A stretch of 64,000 bases of DNA from Liolophura sinensis (lineage: Eukaryota > Mollusca > Polyplacophora > Chitonida > Chitonidae). The stretch is from contig NC_088300.1 in the NCBI RefSeq assembly GCF_032854445.1, positions 18,295,570 through 18,359,569 on the forward strand, read 5' to 3'. This document shows positions 1 to 11,750 of the stretch, piece after piece. Position 1 is the stretch's first letter; every line of letters begins with the position of its first letter. The notes beneath the pieces are model-generated. The model was not told where the DNA came from and made no database searches. It saw only the letters and a list, made by a program, of their open reading frames with translations. The translations under genes were made by a program, and so were the position numbers.

Positions 1-519
1 TCCAATAATATTTGAAAGACGCAAGAAATATTCTAGAGAAAATGAATGCTAGTTCATAAGTTGTTGATAATGAAAATATGTATCTCAATTGAGCTTTGTT
101 TGCAGCTGTTCATATATCCAAAGTGATTAACGAATTCAATACGATGAATCTACGGAACCCATAAAGGCCCGGGTTGTGCGGAACTTGATGCAGTTATGAA
201 GCAGAATGTCAGAGATTCTGAACACTATTGTCCATATTTTCCCACAAGAGAATTATACTCATTGTAAAACTTAAGAAACCTAGAGTTAAGGCATTTGGTG
301 GAATAACATTAACCCACCACATAAAACACATAATCTAACAAATGCTATTCAAGGCGGGAAATTTAAACGCCACATACAATGTTTTTTGGTATATTGCTAC
401 CCAAGTATAAATAATTCACTATGTCAAATTGGAAGCTATTCTCCTTGTCGAAAATTGTCGTGACAGGAGACGGTTTGTATAGTTTTCCTTCAAATTCAGT
501 GCATATATATCTCTGACAG

Positions 520-1025
520 CCTTTGTAACTTGTAACCATTTGCCACCTATCACACTGTCGCCGCTGCTCTCATCTTACTCGCTATGCTGTACGTCATAAT
601 TATATTGTATTTGTGAATAAAGCAGGATTCTTCTGGTGAACTAAACATCCCGACGCCTGGTCCTTTGCATTGTTTTAATGTGATAGTAAGTTATATGTGA
701 TGACAACACAGCATTTTGAGTAATTCTAGACCACTGGCGTCTAATACATTGTAATTAACATCACGGTGTATGTTTTTGTTTTGTTTTGTTTTTTTTTTTG
801 TTTTTTTTGCATCTAATTCCGCTTAAGCCATGGTGCTAGGGGGCGTGTAAATTGCTACTATTTATGCATTTATGGGAATAGTTAGATAAAAACCCTGACT
901 GAGGTAAACTGACAAGAGGACGTATTTCACCGATTACGTGTGACTATTTGCCAGCTGTCATGCACACTGTCGTCGCTGCTCTGGTTTTACTCTCTATGAT
1001 GTACGTCTTAAGTATATTTACTATA
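520..1025 (+). repeat. dispersed repeat R1, copies 1 and 2
   Basis: A partial copy (about 520-615) and a longer copy (about 700-1025) of an unrecognised dispersed repeat lie in the same orientation. The shared core runs from a TTTGCCA...CTATCACACTGTCG block through GCTGCTCTGG and TTACTCTCTATG to TGTACGTC. The longer copy also has the upstream blocks AGCATTTTGAGTAATTCTA, CTTAAGCCATGGTGCTAG and AAAACCCTGACTGAGG. Related copies are at 2645-2930, 19905-20055 (reverse) and 20820-20915. No coding capacity or terminal repeats were seen. Family unknown. Confidence 0.6.
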
Positions 1026-2439
1026 TATGGGATGCTTAAAGTTAGCAGATCATCAATATACCGTTCAATGAATGATAAAGATAGGACCTGGTGAGGATTA
1101 CTTCTTAATAATTTCTGTATATAGACACACAGACACAATGACCGGTTTTATTAAACACTTGAACAGTTGGTGATGATATTCTATCAATTAAGTCTTTGTG
1201 AGGAACAGTAGGACAGAGAGCAAGAAATTCCATTTGGACATGTCCTCATACGGTACGTGTATTACAGCAGCCATCAGGCCTGTATATGTTTCCAAGGTAG
1301 CTATAATCAATTAACTTGCGATGGGACATAACAAATGAAATCAAATTCTTATTTTTTAGAAATTTTGTATAAAATACTGTGAAATATAACTCCTGGTACA
1401 AGCATCCGCCTCTCTTTCATTTCAATTTTTATTGAAATATAACCTTGAATACATGGTCCGGCATCTTCTTTTGCCTGCTCCGTGGGGGGGGGGGGGGGGG
1501 AGGGGAAATCCCATTATGACATGGCCGAACGCGTCAGTCAATAGCAATCTGTACTCTGAAATGAAATTCTAAACAACAGGGTCATGTATCTCCGAATGAG
1601 TCTTCTCTCGTCACTATATTAAATACAACCAAGACAACGACTTCTCGTCCAAAAATATACCCTTTACAGAAAGATATTGTCGTGTGGACAGGAGGATGTC
1701 ATTCATTTCTACATATACACCTGTACCGACTGAGCCTACGTGTTTTGAGACACAAAGTGTGGGACGATACTATTGCGTAGAGTTGCATAGCGTATGGGCA
1801 AAACTTACAGCTAAAATTCCCCATACCATGACTGTAGGCATGTATAGATGTAGATATACATATTGCTCACTCCATAATTAACTCAAAGGCAACAAAACCC
1901 TTTTCGGTTCCGCTATACATACAGTGGCTACAACTCAAGGAACGATTTCTTGCTCGTTGTTACACGGCAACATCTATGTGAAAAGAGGATGGGTGCAAAC
2001 TTTCCCCCTTTTTTATCAAACCTATGCTTATTTTTGAATGAAGACGACTTCAGGTGCAGAAGCTATTAACAAATAATCTTTGCCGAGCTCAAACCTTTAC
2101 ATTTTACTGAATGACGTGACATCCACTTCTGCACTAAAAACATTCATCTAAAAACGTATCATATTTTGTGCTAGTGGGTAATTTCAGACCGACAAGAATC
2201 GAACAAAACCGAACAAATTACTTTAGTGTGAAATGACGGCGTCTTAACATGGTCATGGTACCACACATTTTAAATACACCCTGAGCTTTGCACAGTGCTG
2301 TGCTGATAATTGCAGTATGCAAGATCCTCCAGGTGCATATTCTACCAATATATACTAAACAATTACATTGCAGTCCAGGATACATTTCCGGTAGATACAT
2401 GTGAATCGTCAGATTGATAACTATTGTGCAAAAAAATGG

Positions 2440-2646
2440 TTGATCCGTATCAGTGTGATGGCTCGGGCGGGTTAGCTTACTTGCCTTCGGTAAGGCGTCT
2501 CAGTGAAGCAGCACTAAATAAAAGAGCGCTGGAAATCCGTCCTGCAACAAGGAGGCACATCTCATGCACTCTACGGATTCCTTCGTCGTCATATGACTGA
2601 AAAATTGTTAAGTACGACGTTAAACTCCAAGCACTCACTCACTCAA
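2440..2646 (+). mobile_element. SINE family B copy with CACTCACTCA tail
   Basis: The 3' half reads through CATATGACTGAAAAATTG, TTAAGTACGACGTTAAAC and a CACTCACTCACTCA tail. The body contains GATCCGTATCAGTGTGATGG and CCTTCGGTAAGGCGTC. It matches in reverse the elements at 30115-30470 and 32099-32432, which keep a tRNA-like head that this copy lacks. I infer a 5'-truncated SINE. Confidence 0.7.
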
Positions 2647-2930
2647 TATAGCATTTTGAGTCATTCTACACCGGTGACATCTAATAAATTGCGCTTTTCA
2701 TCACTGCACCTTTTTTACCTCATTCTGCTTAAGTCATGGTGCTAGAGATCGTGTACAAGCCGTTTACATTTATGTGAACAGCTGGAATAAAGCCCTAACT
2801 GAAGAAAATTGACAAGAGGTCGTATTTCACTGCTTGTATGTGACCGTTTGTCAACTATCACACTGTTGTCGATGCTTTGGTTTTTCCCTCTATGCTGTAC
2901 CTCTTGAATATATTGTGCACGTACAAATAC
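2645..2930 (+). repeat. dispersed repeat R1, copy 3
   Basis: This is collinear with 700-1025: the AGCATTTTGAGT start, a CTTAAGTCATGGTGCTAG block, an AAAGCCCTAACTGAAG block, TGACAAGAGGTCGTATTTCA and a final CTCTATGCTGTACCTCTTGA block all occur in the same order. It starts directly at the tail of the preceding SINE, so the tail may mark its boundary or a nested insertion. Confidence 0.6.
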
Positions 2931-3117
2931 GACAACAGCTTCCCATTGTTTAATTCAACTTAATTTACTGACCAAGAACACAGTACAAATGGCATTGTGA
3001 TATCATTTAAAACTGTTAATTTTTTCAACCCTAATATCTTCATCTTCGTCTTTTGGTGGTTTGTGTTGAATTTTTGAAAATTTGTGTTCTTTTGGAAATT
3101 ATGAACCTGAATGATTA

Positions 3118-3230
3118 ATTATGGTTAATAGTTCATAATTAGTTTGAGGAGTTTAATTATGGTTAATAGTTCGATATTAGTTTGAGGAGTTTAATTATGG
3201 TTAATAGTTCAGAATTAGTTTGAGGAGTTC
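3118..3230. repeat. 38-bp tandem repeat, three copies
   Basis: About three near-identical units contain TTAATTATGGTTAATAGTTC followed by an ATTAGTTTGAGGAG block. It is a short intergenic minisatellite with no coding content. Confidence 0.8.
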
Positions 3231-4108
3231 AGAGGGCCGGATGACGGACGTACAACATAGGTTAGAGTAATTTCAGAACGTGTCGCCTTAATCCGTGTAC
3301 CATTGTATTACATACAGAACGACATTTTGGAAATAACACATAAGTTTACAAATACAAGATAAAAAGTCTACAAAATTATTATCACGTGTACATTAGTCAG
3401 CAGAATAGAACTGCTGGGATTTTTATAGGAGGCTCTCGTGTGTAATCAAGGCCATTCTAAACAGCTTCAGGCAACTTCAAGCAAACCGTTATACGCAGTC
3501 AGTTCAGCTGACTGCTGAACTGACTTCAGCAGAACACTTCAGCTGTCTGACGTCTTGCGAAATATAATTACTATGACACCACATACATTCTAACAGTTGC
3601 TTAGTCATTAAATCGACATAAACTTTGATTTGCCCTTCCTGCGATCCTCTGATCATGCACATCGCTTTATTCGACTGATTCACTAAATCTAGGTCAAGAC
3701 GTACAGTCACATAGGTGCAGGTACTCGGCGACCTCAAGGTGCAACAAAAGGTGCGAGAGTGATATATACCTCACTCTCTCATACTTTCCTTATATAGACA
3801 AAATACGAAAATGCAAACGGCCTATAGCCGAGTTTTATTTTGTACATAAACGAAAACTATTTTCGGCGCGTTAAGGGCTATTGGGAGGCCTCAACTAAAT
3901 TTTAGGGAAAGCTAAGTAATAAACACCTTGGAAACTGTTGTTTGCTTCTCCTTACTTGGTTCTGTTCTAATTTGTCATTTGATATACTACTTAGTTCTAA
4001 TTTGAGTAGTGTTGAACGTTGTTTTGGATACTTGTCTTTCATGGTTGATGGTTGGTATACTAATGTCTGGTACATCTCTCAGATACTTTGAAAGAGATGT
4101 CCTTCTTA

Positions 4109-4258
4109 TTTATTTATTCGATTGGTGTCTTACTCAAGAACTATACTATAATTTCATTTATACGACCGGGCCGGGAACTCAGAGCGACCGCATTAGTGAG
4201 AGGCTTGTAGGTCATTACGCTGCGCTAGCGCGCTAACCAACTGAGCCACGGAGGCCCC
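4109..4258 (-). mobile_element. SINE family A, internally deleted, with target duplication
   Basis: The tail (T-rich TTTATTTATT, GATTGGTGTC) is on the left and the tRNA-like head (GCTAGCGCGCTAACC...GAGCCACGGAGGCCCC in reverse) is on the right. The middle part with the CCGGGCAGAGCCC block is missing. Flanking 11-bp direct repeats TGTCCTTCTTA occur at 4098-4108 and 4259-4269, which fits LINE-driven insertion. Confidence 0.85.
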
Positions 4259-4305
4259 TGTCCTTCTTAAAAGTGAAAATGTGCACGTATAAGCCGGAGA
4301 TGTTT

Positions 4306-4570
4306 TTTTTTTTTTTTTTTTGATTGGTGTTTTACGCCGTACTCAAGAATATTTCACTTATACGACGGCGGCCAGCATTATGGTGGGTGGAAACCGGGCA
4401 CAGCCCGGGGGAAACCCACGACCATCCGCAGGTTGCTGTCAGACCTTCCCACTTACGCCCGGAGAGGAAGCCAGCATGAGCTGGACTTGAACTCACAGCA
4501 ACCGCATTGGTGAGAGGCTCCTGGGTCATTACGCTGCGCTAGCGCGCTAACCGACTGAGCCATGGAGGCC
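4306..4570 (-). mobile_element. SINE family A, full length
   Basis: A full-length reverse copy: T-run and TGATTGGTGTTTTACGCCGT tail, a conserved CGACGGCGGCCAGCATTATG block, then the tRNA-like head. The head reads on the - strand as GTGGCTCAGTCGGTTAGCGC-like A box and GAGTTCAAGTCC B box. Flanking repeats CCGGAGATGTTT occur at about 4294-4305 and 4571-4582. It lies only about 50 bp from the previous copy, in the same orientation. Confidence 0.9.
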
Positions 4571-5249
4571 CCGGAGATGTTTTGAAGATGAGTTCTAACA
4601 GTTATACAAGTTTCGAGGTACGACCTTACGTGATGTCCCTTGTGGTTCTACGGCGCAACTGACCCAGTCTGCCAATTTTAACATTGGTTGACATATATAA
4701 AATAGAAAACTAATTAAAAAGATTCATCGTCTGTGATCTTCATGGGTGATTATGGGTTCCCAATATTGCAAAAAAAAAAAAAAAAAAAAGGAAATAAAAT
4801 AATAATTGGCCGCCGGTAGTGTAATCTAAACACTGCCATGTTAAAACATGGGTAAGTAGCCCTACTGTGTAGTAATGCAGTCATTTTGCACTGAGACGTC
4901 ACTTTGTTGTCGTAATGATGTAACTCGAAATCTGGGTATTGCCTGCATATATGTGAATGACAACATCAATTATTCAGGAGGTGACGCCATTTTATTTTTG
5001 TCTACAAAAAATGGGTGACTTCATACCTATTCTTTGCTCTGGAAAAAGAACTTTACTGTATATATAGTTGATATCATACTTGTGGTAACAGATAAGCTAT
5101 TTCCTGGCTCAGCTAAAATGAATTGTAAGATAGAGGCCTTGTGCCGGGCGCTGCATAACATGATTTGTACCATCTATAATTGCAACTGCACAGAATATGT
5201 GTACGTGCAACGTATAGCAACGTGTTCTGTGTATATAGCTGCATTGATA

Positions 5250-5352
5250 ACTAGCCGTACGTGGCTATGTCAGCAATTTGCGGATGGTCGTGGGTTTTCC
5301 CCTTGGCCGCCGTCGTATAAGTGAAATATTCTTGAGTACGGCGTAAAACACG
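5250..5352 (+). mobile_element. SINE family A fragment
   Basis: A 5'-truncated, internally shortened copy. GCCGTACGTGG, GCGGATGGTCGTGGG and CCGCCGTCGTATAAGTGAAA are present, but the central CTGCCCGGTTTCCACCCACC segment is absent. It ends at the GTACGGCGTAAAACAC tail. Confidence 0.75.
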
Positions 5353-5489
5353 TTAATACATGTATACATAATTGTTGAACGAATTCATTTTTACAGAAAA
5401 TCTAATCAAAGAATGTGACCGCTATATTACAAAATGCGTCCTCATAACGTACCGACTAAATATATATGTTGTTACACTTTGCTCGTACT
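5350..5489. repeat. 140-bp direct duplication, copy 1
   Basis: This sequence, from TTAATACATGTATACATAATT through GAACGAATTCATTTTTACAG to TTGTTACACTTTGCTC, recurs almost unchanged at 6448-6582. Both copies follow a SINE A tail on their left and a further SINE fragment lies to their right, so the duplication may have moved with SINE sequence. Too few differences are seen for it to be old. Confidence 0.8.
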
Positions 5490-5570
5490 TCACTTCTACA
5501 ACGGCGGCCAGCATTATGGAGGGGGGAAAACGAGGTCTAAAACACGACCATCTGCAGGTTGCCGGTATAT
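5490..5570 (-). mobile_element. SINE family A fragment, reverse
   Basis: ACTTCTACAACGGCGGCCAG, CATTATGGAGGG and ACGACCATCTGCAGGTTGC are the reverse of the central part of SINE A. Both ends are missing. Confidence 0.7.
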
Positions 5571-6218
5571 CTTCTGTCGTACGACCGAAAATCAAATCTT
5601 GAAATCTAGCAGCAATACGAAATACAATTGTACAATGATGTATACTCAAAACCCTTAGTTTTTGTCAAATGTTATGCATATATATGTATTGCAGTACTGA
5701 ATACAAGATAAATGTTTACATTACTTACATCTGAGTAACGCAACATTCTTATAGCATGCACAGGACCGGTCTGTCTACAAGTCTATCGTCTATATGTACA
5801 GGGAGCTACCACAGCAACGCGTCTTTTCTAATGATATGTCTTAGCCGACATCTATATAACTAGGCTTGACCGCGAGGTAAATCATCTATATCAATATTCT
5901 GTTTAAATAACTGCTCTCATTAAAATGTGTTCCTACAAATATTCAAGACTCTGAGTCTTTTTTTTTTCTTTTGCCCGAAAACAAAATATTTGTGATCTGC
6001 ATTCACAGGAATGAAATGTATATATTTAGTGTTGTGTACCCCTAAATTATCTCGTTGACATTTTCCGCTTGAAATTTTATACGAGACACTTTTTGTAACT
6101 ATCACTATAATTTGCGTGATTACAAATAACCTCATGATTTCAGCTGAAGTACTTGCATGTAGATAAAGCAACGAATGCGTCATGCATTTGGTAACAAATG
6201 TTTATCGTGATAACTCCC

Positions 6219-6415
6219 ACGTCCCGCCGTACGTGGGAAGGTTTGCAGCAACATGCAGATGATTGTGGGTTTCCCCTGGGCTCTGCCCGGTTTCCTGCCA
6301 AACATACGGCTGCAATATTGCCAAAGTGGCGTTAAGCAATAATCATTCATTCCTTTTTAACTTAATGCTAGACACCGTCGTATAAGTGAAATATTGTTGA
6401 GTACGGCGTAAATAA
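6219..6415 (+). mobile_element. chimeric SINE copy with two tails
   Basis: The body matches SINE A (GCCGTACGTGGGAAGG, GGGTTTCCCCTGGGCTCTGC). It then runs into a different tail, GGCTGCAATATTGCCAAAG...GGCGTTAAGCAATAATCATTC, and only after about 35 bp into the usual CGTCGTATAAGTGAAA tail. I infer either nested insertion or template switching between SINE families. Confidence 0.65.
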
Positions 6416-6447
6416 GTTTAATGTGGCCAGTATTGTTCGGTTATAAC

Positions 6448-6582
6448 ATTAATACATGTATACATAATTGTTGAACGAATTCATTTTTACAGAAAATCTA
6501 ATCAAAGAATGTGACCGCTATATTACAAAATGCATCCTCATAACGTACCGACTAAATATATATGTTGTTACACTTTGCTCAG
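6448..6582. repeat. 140-bp direct duplication, copy 2
   Basis: Near-identical to 5350-5489 (for example TGCATCCTC here against TGCGTCCTC there). It ends where the SINE-like sequence AGGACGGCTTTGGTGGCC begins. Confidence 0.8.
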
Positions 6583-6583
6583 G

Positions 6584-6955
6584 ACGGCTTTGGTGGCCTA
6601 ATGGATATAGATCTTCCGAAGTCCGAAGACCGGGGATCCCAACCAAACCGGGTCTTACCAAAGCCTTTATTCATTTATTTGATTTATTTATTTGATTGGT
6701 GCCTTACGCCGTACTCAAGAATATTTCACTTATACGACGGTGGCCAGCATTATGGTGGGAGGAAACCAGGCAGAGCCCGGTGGAAACCCACGACCATCCG
6801 CATGTTGCTGAAAGACCTCACCACGTACGCTCAGTACTGACTAGGCTAGAGCAAGGAAACAGAACTGGTTAATGGTCTAGTGCATGTCGGTACAATGTGA
6901 CTGGGTGAGGTGTCATGTACGTCTGGTGTCTTCTGCATGATACTTCAGTGTCTGC
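6584..6955. mobile_element. composite of SINE fragments
   Basis: Three pieces abut. 6584-6665 is a tRNA-like head (GGTGGCCTAATGGATATAGA...CCGAAGACCGGGGATCCCAA) on the + strand. 6668-6835 is a reverse SINE A fragment with T-rich tail, CTTATACGACGGTGGCCAG and CCACGACCATCCGCATG. 6840-6955 is a + strand piece containing GGTACAATGTGACTGGGTG and CTTCTGCATGATACTTCAGTG, which recurs near 9110-9190. Confidence 0.65.
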
Positions 6956-7215
6956 TCCGTGGCTCAGTAGGTTAGCGCGCTAGCGCAGGGTAATGACCCA
7001 GGAGTCTCTCGCCAATGTGGTCGCTGTGAGTTCAAGTCCAGCTCATGGTGGCTTCCTCTCCGGCCGTACGTGGGAAGGCCCTCAGCAACCTTCGGGTGGC
7101 CGTGGGTTTCCCCCGGGATCTGCCCGGCTTCCACCCACCATAATGCTGGTCGCCGTCGTATAAGTGAAATATTCTTGAGTATGTCGTAAAACACCAATCA
7201 AATAAATAAATAAAT
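6952..7215 (+). mobile_element. SINE family A, full length
   Basis: Full-length forward copy. It has an A box in CCGTGGCTCAGTAGGTTAGC, a B box in GTGAGTTCAAGTCC, a GTGGGTTTCCCCCGGG body, a GTCGTATAAGTGAAATATTC core and an (AAAT)n tail. Its start directly follows the 6840-6955 fragment. Confidence 0.9.
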
Positions 7216-7928
7216 GGACTGTAGATTATATATAGCTAAAACAGTGCCTGGTAGTCCCGATGTTTCGTCTATAATATAGTCACATAACATTGAATATATA
7301 TAAGTGTAAGTTTGAGTTGGACGATAAAAATAGAAATCATGCAGCTGGAAGTTACTCATGGTCAGCATGCATGAAATTTACATTCTGTGTATATAGACAC
7401 ACAATTTCATGTCCACAATCACGTCTAATTATCTGGCTGAGCTGTACACTGAATAGGTATATATAATGTATGCACACGACACCAATATATATAGGATCCA
7501 CATGTTGACCACAATGGGGAATACCACGTTAGTTTCCTGAAATGAAAAAAAAGTGAAAAGAGTCATTCACCGAATTCGTTATTATGAATAACTATTATAT
7601 ACAGCCTCATCTTGAAGTTGAAAAAGAAAGTGTTTGCATATTTAACGTTAAACCTATAATTACAAAAAACACGACAGGAACATGTAATATATTATATGAT
7701 ATGATATTTACCCGCAAGGATATATAGCTGTAAAATATCTGAATTTTATTTTTAATGCAAGACTATAGGTGTATTGTACATATATGTACGTTATGTGCAC
7801 ACTGTGTATAGACCTGAACTATATAATTATGCGCCATTAATAGCCCCAAATGAGACTCACTGAATCAAAAACATTAAGATGTGTTATCATTAATTGAAAT
7901 TAGGTATACATATATTTAATTCTACAAG

Positions 7929-8092
7929 CGGGGCCTCCGTGGCCGATGGGTTTAGCATACTGGCTTCCTCTCCGGCTGTACGTGGGAAGGTCTGGCAGAA
8001 ACCTGCAGATGGATTTCCCCCAAACTCTGCCCGGTTTCTACCCACCGTAATGCTGGCCGCCGTCTTATAAGTGAATATTCATGATAAATACA
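7929..8092 (+). mobile_element. SINE family A, internally deleted
   Basis: The head GGGGCCTCCGTGGCC and a shortened A-box region join directly to CTGGCTTCCTCTCCGGC, so the B box is lost. The copy then runs to GCCGTCTTATAAGTGAA. It ends without the usual (AAAT)n tail. Confidence 0.75.
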
Positions 8093-8807
8093 TTCTACTA
8101 GCGCGTGTGTAATCAGTGTGTACAAATATACAGGCCCGTATAGTATAGAAATATCAACCATGGTCTTAGGAGTGCATTTCGGGAAAACTGTACTTCCTTG
8201 AACAAAACTCTCCTCTAGGTTACAGTGTGACTTACTTCCTCACTTTCCCGGATAAACTAATCTGTCACAGTTATACATACAATCAAATATAAAGGCCACC
8301 CGATAAGTCTGTATACCTATATATAGGTTTAGCCCAACACTGTCATCATGCTGCTGCAAGTCAAGGAATTATCCTACACTGTCACAAGATGAACTACAGA
8401 ACTTCCTTTTCCTGGATTTACGTGACAATAAACAATAATTGCCGTGTCTTATCTGATACATCAAAAAATTTATCTGGTGTGTGTGTGTTTTTGGCTGTAT
8501 AGATACGGACTTCATTCAGGAAAACATGGGTAGCTGTAAATAGAAACACCGGGCAAGTCTAAGCATTATATCCTTAACAAAGAAATAGAGTGGTCCTGTA
8601 TATGAGACTGTATTGTTTATTCGGACTGCATGGGATAATAAAAAAACGCTATATACCCAGAGAAATGTTACCAGCTGAAATTACGGCATGTGAAGACAAG
8701 ATCTGTAGATGAACACACAGATTTCATCTCGCGGTTGTTTATGTAATATTTGCAATTTTACGTAATATCTGCACATGAGAGTTTATAATATAACGCATAA
8801 CTCATTC

Positions 8808-9300
8808 AGGTTTTATTTATTTATTCTTTTATTTATTTATTTATTCATTTATTTGATTGTTGTTAACGTCGTAACCCCTCCTTCCACCCTCAAGAATACT
8901 TCAGTTATATAGAATGGCGATCAGTTTTATGCATGGAGTATGCAGAGGAACCATATGAAGGAGTGCCCGGGGTAAACCGCCAACAAGTCGAAGTCTTGAG
9001 ATCCCGCGGGATCGAACCCGGGTCGGGTGATACCGAAGACTTTAAAAATCGTACTTGCTGTTGTCTCGCTTGACACCGTACTGTTAGACTAAGGAAACAT
9101 GACTGGTTGACCTGGTTTCAGTATATAATGTGACGGGGTGGGGTGTCATACCTGTTGTCTTCGGCATGATACTTCCATGGTGGCAGCACCCGCCCTGTCA
9201 AAATTTAGAAAGCACAATATATGTACACTCACCAAATGACTCCTCATCGTCATATAACTGAAAAATTGTTACGCACGATAAACCCCAAGTGAACATACAT
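8808..9300. mobile_element. tRNA-derived SINE copies, other families
   Basis: 8808-9075 is a reverse copy: ATTTATTTATT tail, CAAGAATACTTCAGTTATAT core and a tRNA-like GGGATCGAACCCGGG B box at its right part. 9110-9300 is a forward family B piece with GACTGGTTGACCTGG, TCTTCGGCATGATACTTCC and the B tail CATATAACTGAAAAATTGTT. Boundaries are approximate. Confidence 0.6.
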
Positions 9301-9744
9301 AAAACTTCTCACGTGTGACGTAACAAATAAACAACACACTAGTGGAAGATGTGCAGGTTTCAACACCCACATACAATCTTACACCCTAATCTCCATATAT
9401 ACTCTATATACCCCACGTATCCCACCCTCGATACTACCCCATACCTCTCACACTTTATAGGAGCTGTACATACGTGCATTTCTCAGGCACTTGGCATCGG
9501 CACAACTATAGGTCATTTATATATCTGACTCTCATCACCATACATATATATGGCTGACTCTTAGTGTAGAAACCAGGTTACATGGTGATGTGCCCAGTTT
9601 TTGAAAACGTCAGCAATGCATGCATGTATATATAGTTAGTACGTAAACCGGGGGAAAGGGGGGAGGGGGGGGGCATACATTATTTGCCATTCTGAGTAAA
9701 ATATAGAAGATGACCACAGATGCGAAACTAACACGAACAAATCA

Positions 9745-9965
9745 TAGAAAACTCATCTTATTTTATTATTTAACGTTGTACTGCTAAAGATTTTTTCCCC
9801 TTTTATACATGATGGGAGTCAGGTTTTTTGTGCATGGAGGAAAGTGATGCGAACCCGGGCTAAACCACACCTCTTCGCCAGATATACTTGAGATACTTCC
9901 TGCCTTAAACCTTGAACCGAACCAGCGAGAGCTGGAGTCGAACCATTAAGGTCCGTCACCTTTTA
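9745..9965 (-). mobile_element. degenerate reverse SINE
   Basis: TTTTATTATTTAACGTTGTAC on the left resembles a SINE tail. ATGGAGGAAAGTGATGCGAAC resembles the body seen at 8930-8970, and the right end has GAGCTGGAGTCGAACCATTA, a B-box-like sequence in reverse. It is old and diverged. Confidence 0.45.
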
Positions 9966-10165
9966 ACCCACTCTTTAGATGTAGACTTATATGTAAGCCA
10001 GCCTTTTTCTTTGATGTCTCCGTTGTATTGTCTACGTGGGATTAGCTCAAGAGGTACTGATGTAATATGGTACCTGGACTACATCAAATCATATATCAAT
10101 AAACAAGGTACCCTTTTGTCACATATATAGCTATGAGGTTTTGTTATGATTCGTCAAATAACACA

Positions 10166-10412
10166 GGGGCCTCCGTGGCTCAGTCGGTTAGCGCGCTAGC
10201 GCAGCGTAGTGACCCAGAAGCCTCTCACCAATGCTGTCGCTGTGAGTTGCTGGCTTCCTCTCCGGCCGTACGTGGGAAGGTCTGCCAGCAACCTGCGGAT
10301 GGTCGTAGGTTTCCCCCTGGTTCTGCCCGGTTTCCACCCACCACAATGCTGGCCGCCGTCGTATAAGTGAAATATTCTTGAGTACGGCGTAAAACAACAA
10401 TCAAAAAAAAAA
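10166..10412 (+). mobile_element. SINE family A with target duplication
   Basis: GGGGCCTCCGTGGCTCAGTC head, A box GGTTAGCGC, and a B-box region shortened at GTGAGTTGCTGGCTT. The body and core are complete, with an A-rich tail. Flanking repeats TCAAATAACACA (10154-10165) and TCAAATAATACA (10414-10425) show the insertion. Confidence 0.88.
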
Positions 10413-10541
10413 ATCAAATAATACATGCACAGTGTCAAATATACGCATGCATATTGGTAGTATGCATAAAAATATTAGCCTAGATGTATAGACTATACCT
10501 GTTCACACTGTCAATAGTCTATATAAAGCCTGCACAGACAG

Positions 10542-10641
<100 letters not shown>

Positions 10642-11489
10642 ATAGGACACAAGCCCTTCGAACTGACTGGTTCTGTATCAGCATATCTTGCAACCAATGA
10701 AATCCTCTTACTTTTTAAGTTAAACCATGTAAAACGCCGCTTCGCTCGGGGGCGACTACGTCTTATTTTCATATTTCCACGAAGTAAAATAGTTAGTGCG
10801 AGAAAAGTGAAACGAAACATTTAACGCCTTTACAGTTGTATATTAAGCTTCGATAAAGTATCACGCACATTATACAGAACTTACTGATTACTTAATTCAT
10901 TGATTATTCTTACGGCCTTTAGCTATAAAGTACGAACACGTTTGGTTTGAACGAAGTAGTAGGCCTACTCCCATAATATATAAATAAATATATAAATTTA
11001 TATATACCGGTACATAATATATACAATGTACATGTATATATCGCTATACGCAAGTAAAAAAAATTGTCACCTGCAGAAGTGGCGATGAATAATTAGCGTA
11101 AAGTAATTTCTAAAATGTCTCATACTTTTGTGAGATAAGCCAAAGTGAAAGAGGTATCAGCTAAAATATTAGTGTATGTATACACTGTTATGCTGTGGAA
11201 TCTGTTTGTGTAGGCATATATGTATTATCAGAAGCAGGTAATGGACTTTTGGGATTATGTAGGCCTGTTAAGCTAATAGCCACATTTGTCACGATCATGC
11301 AGTAGGAGAACTTTCGTTATAGTAAAAATAGTAAACGCTCCAGGGCTTTTAAAATAACATTTACGAAATATTCTGACAGTTTCCCCTAGTTATTTCGTAC
11401 GTCGCACATTGGATATACCGTAAGTTTGGTGATGAAAGGTAAAGCTATTGTCATCGTAATGCCTAGGAAAAAAGCTACGGCGTTTCATA

Positions 11490-11593
11490 GGGTATTCCCC
11501 TTCCTATGCAAATGACGAAATGTCACATGACTAGTGCTTACTCATTGGCTGCTGCTGGGAAAGTCCGTCCAGTGGATACTAACGGTTATAAAA
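11490..11593 (+). promoter_or_regulatory. I-kappa-B core promoter with kappa-B-like, octamer and TATA motifs
   Basis: Upstream of the I-kappa-B start codon are GGGTATTCCC at 11490-11499, a perfect octamer ATGCAAAT at 11506-11513, GGGAAAGTCC at 11557-11566 and TATAAAA at 11587-11593. The third motif contains GGAAAGTCCG, one base from the reverse of the classical kappa-B site. The TATA position predicts transcription starting near 11615-11622, about 130 bp before the ATG. In other animals I-kappa-B genes are induced by NF-kappa-B as negative feedback, so kappa-B-like sites here fit that logic. Binding is inferred from motifs only. Confidence 0.6.
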
Positions 11594-11750
11594 CCAACAG
11601 AAGGAACACTTCTTCACAAAACAGATACACAACCGGTCTGAAATTCTTGACAGCAGATCCAAATAACTAACTAGCGCCATTAAAACTGGCCAAAGTACTG
11701 TGAGTACTAGATTTCACAGTGACGCACAGCTGGTTAACTCGCTGATCAAC

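Noticed and set aside
11700-11750. Upstream in-frame extension of I-kappa-B from 11700
   Set aside because: The codon at 11700 is GTG, not ATG; the ATG at 11751 has good context and lies at the expected distance from the TATA box.
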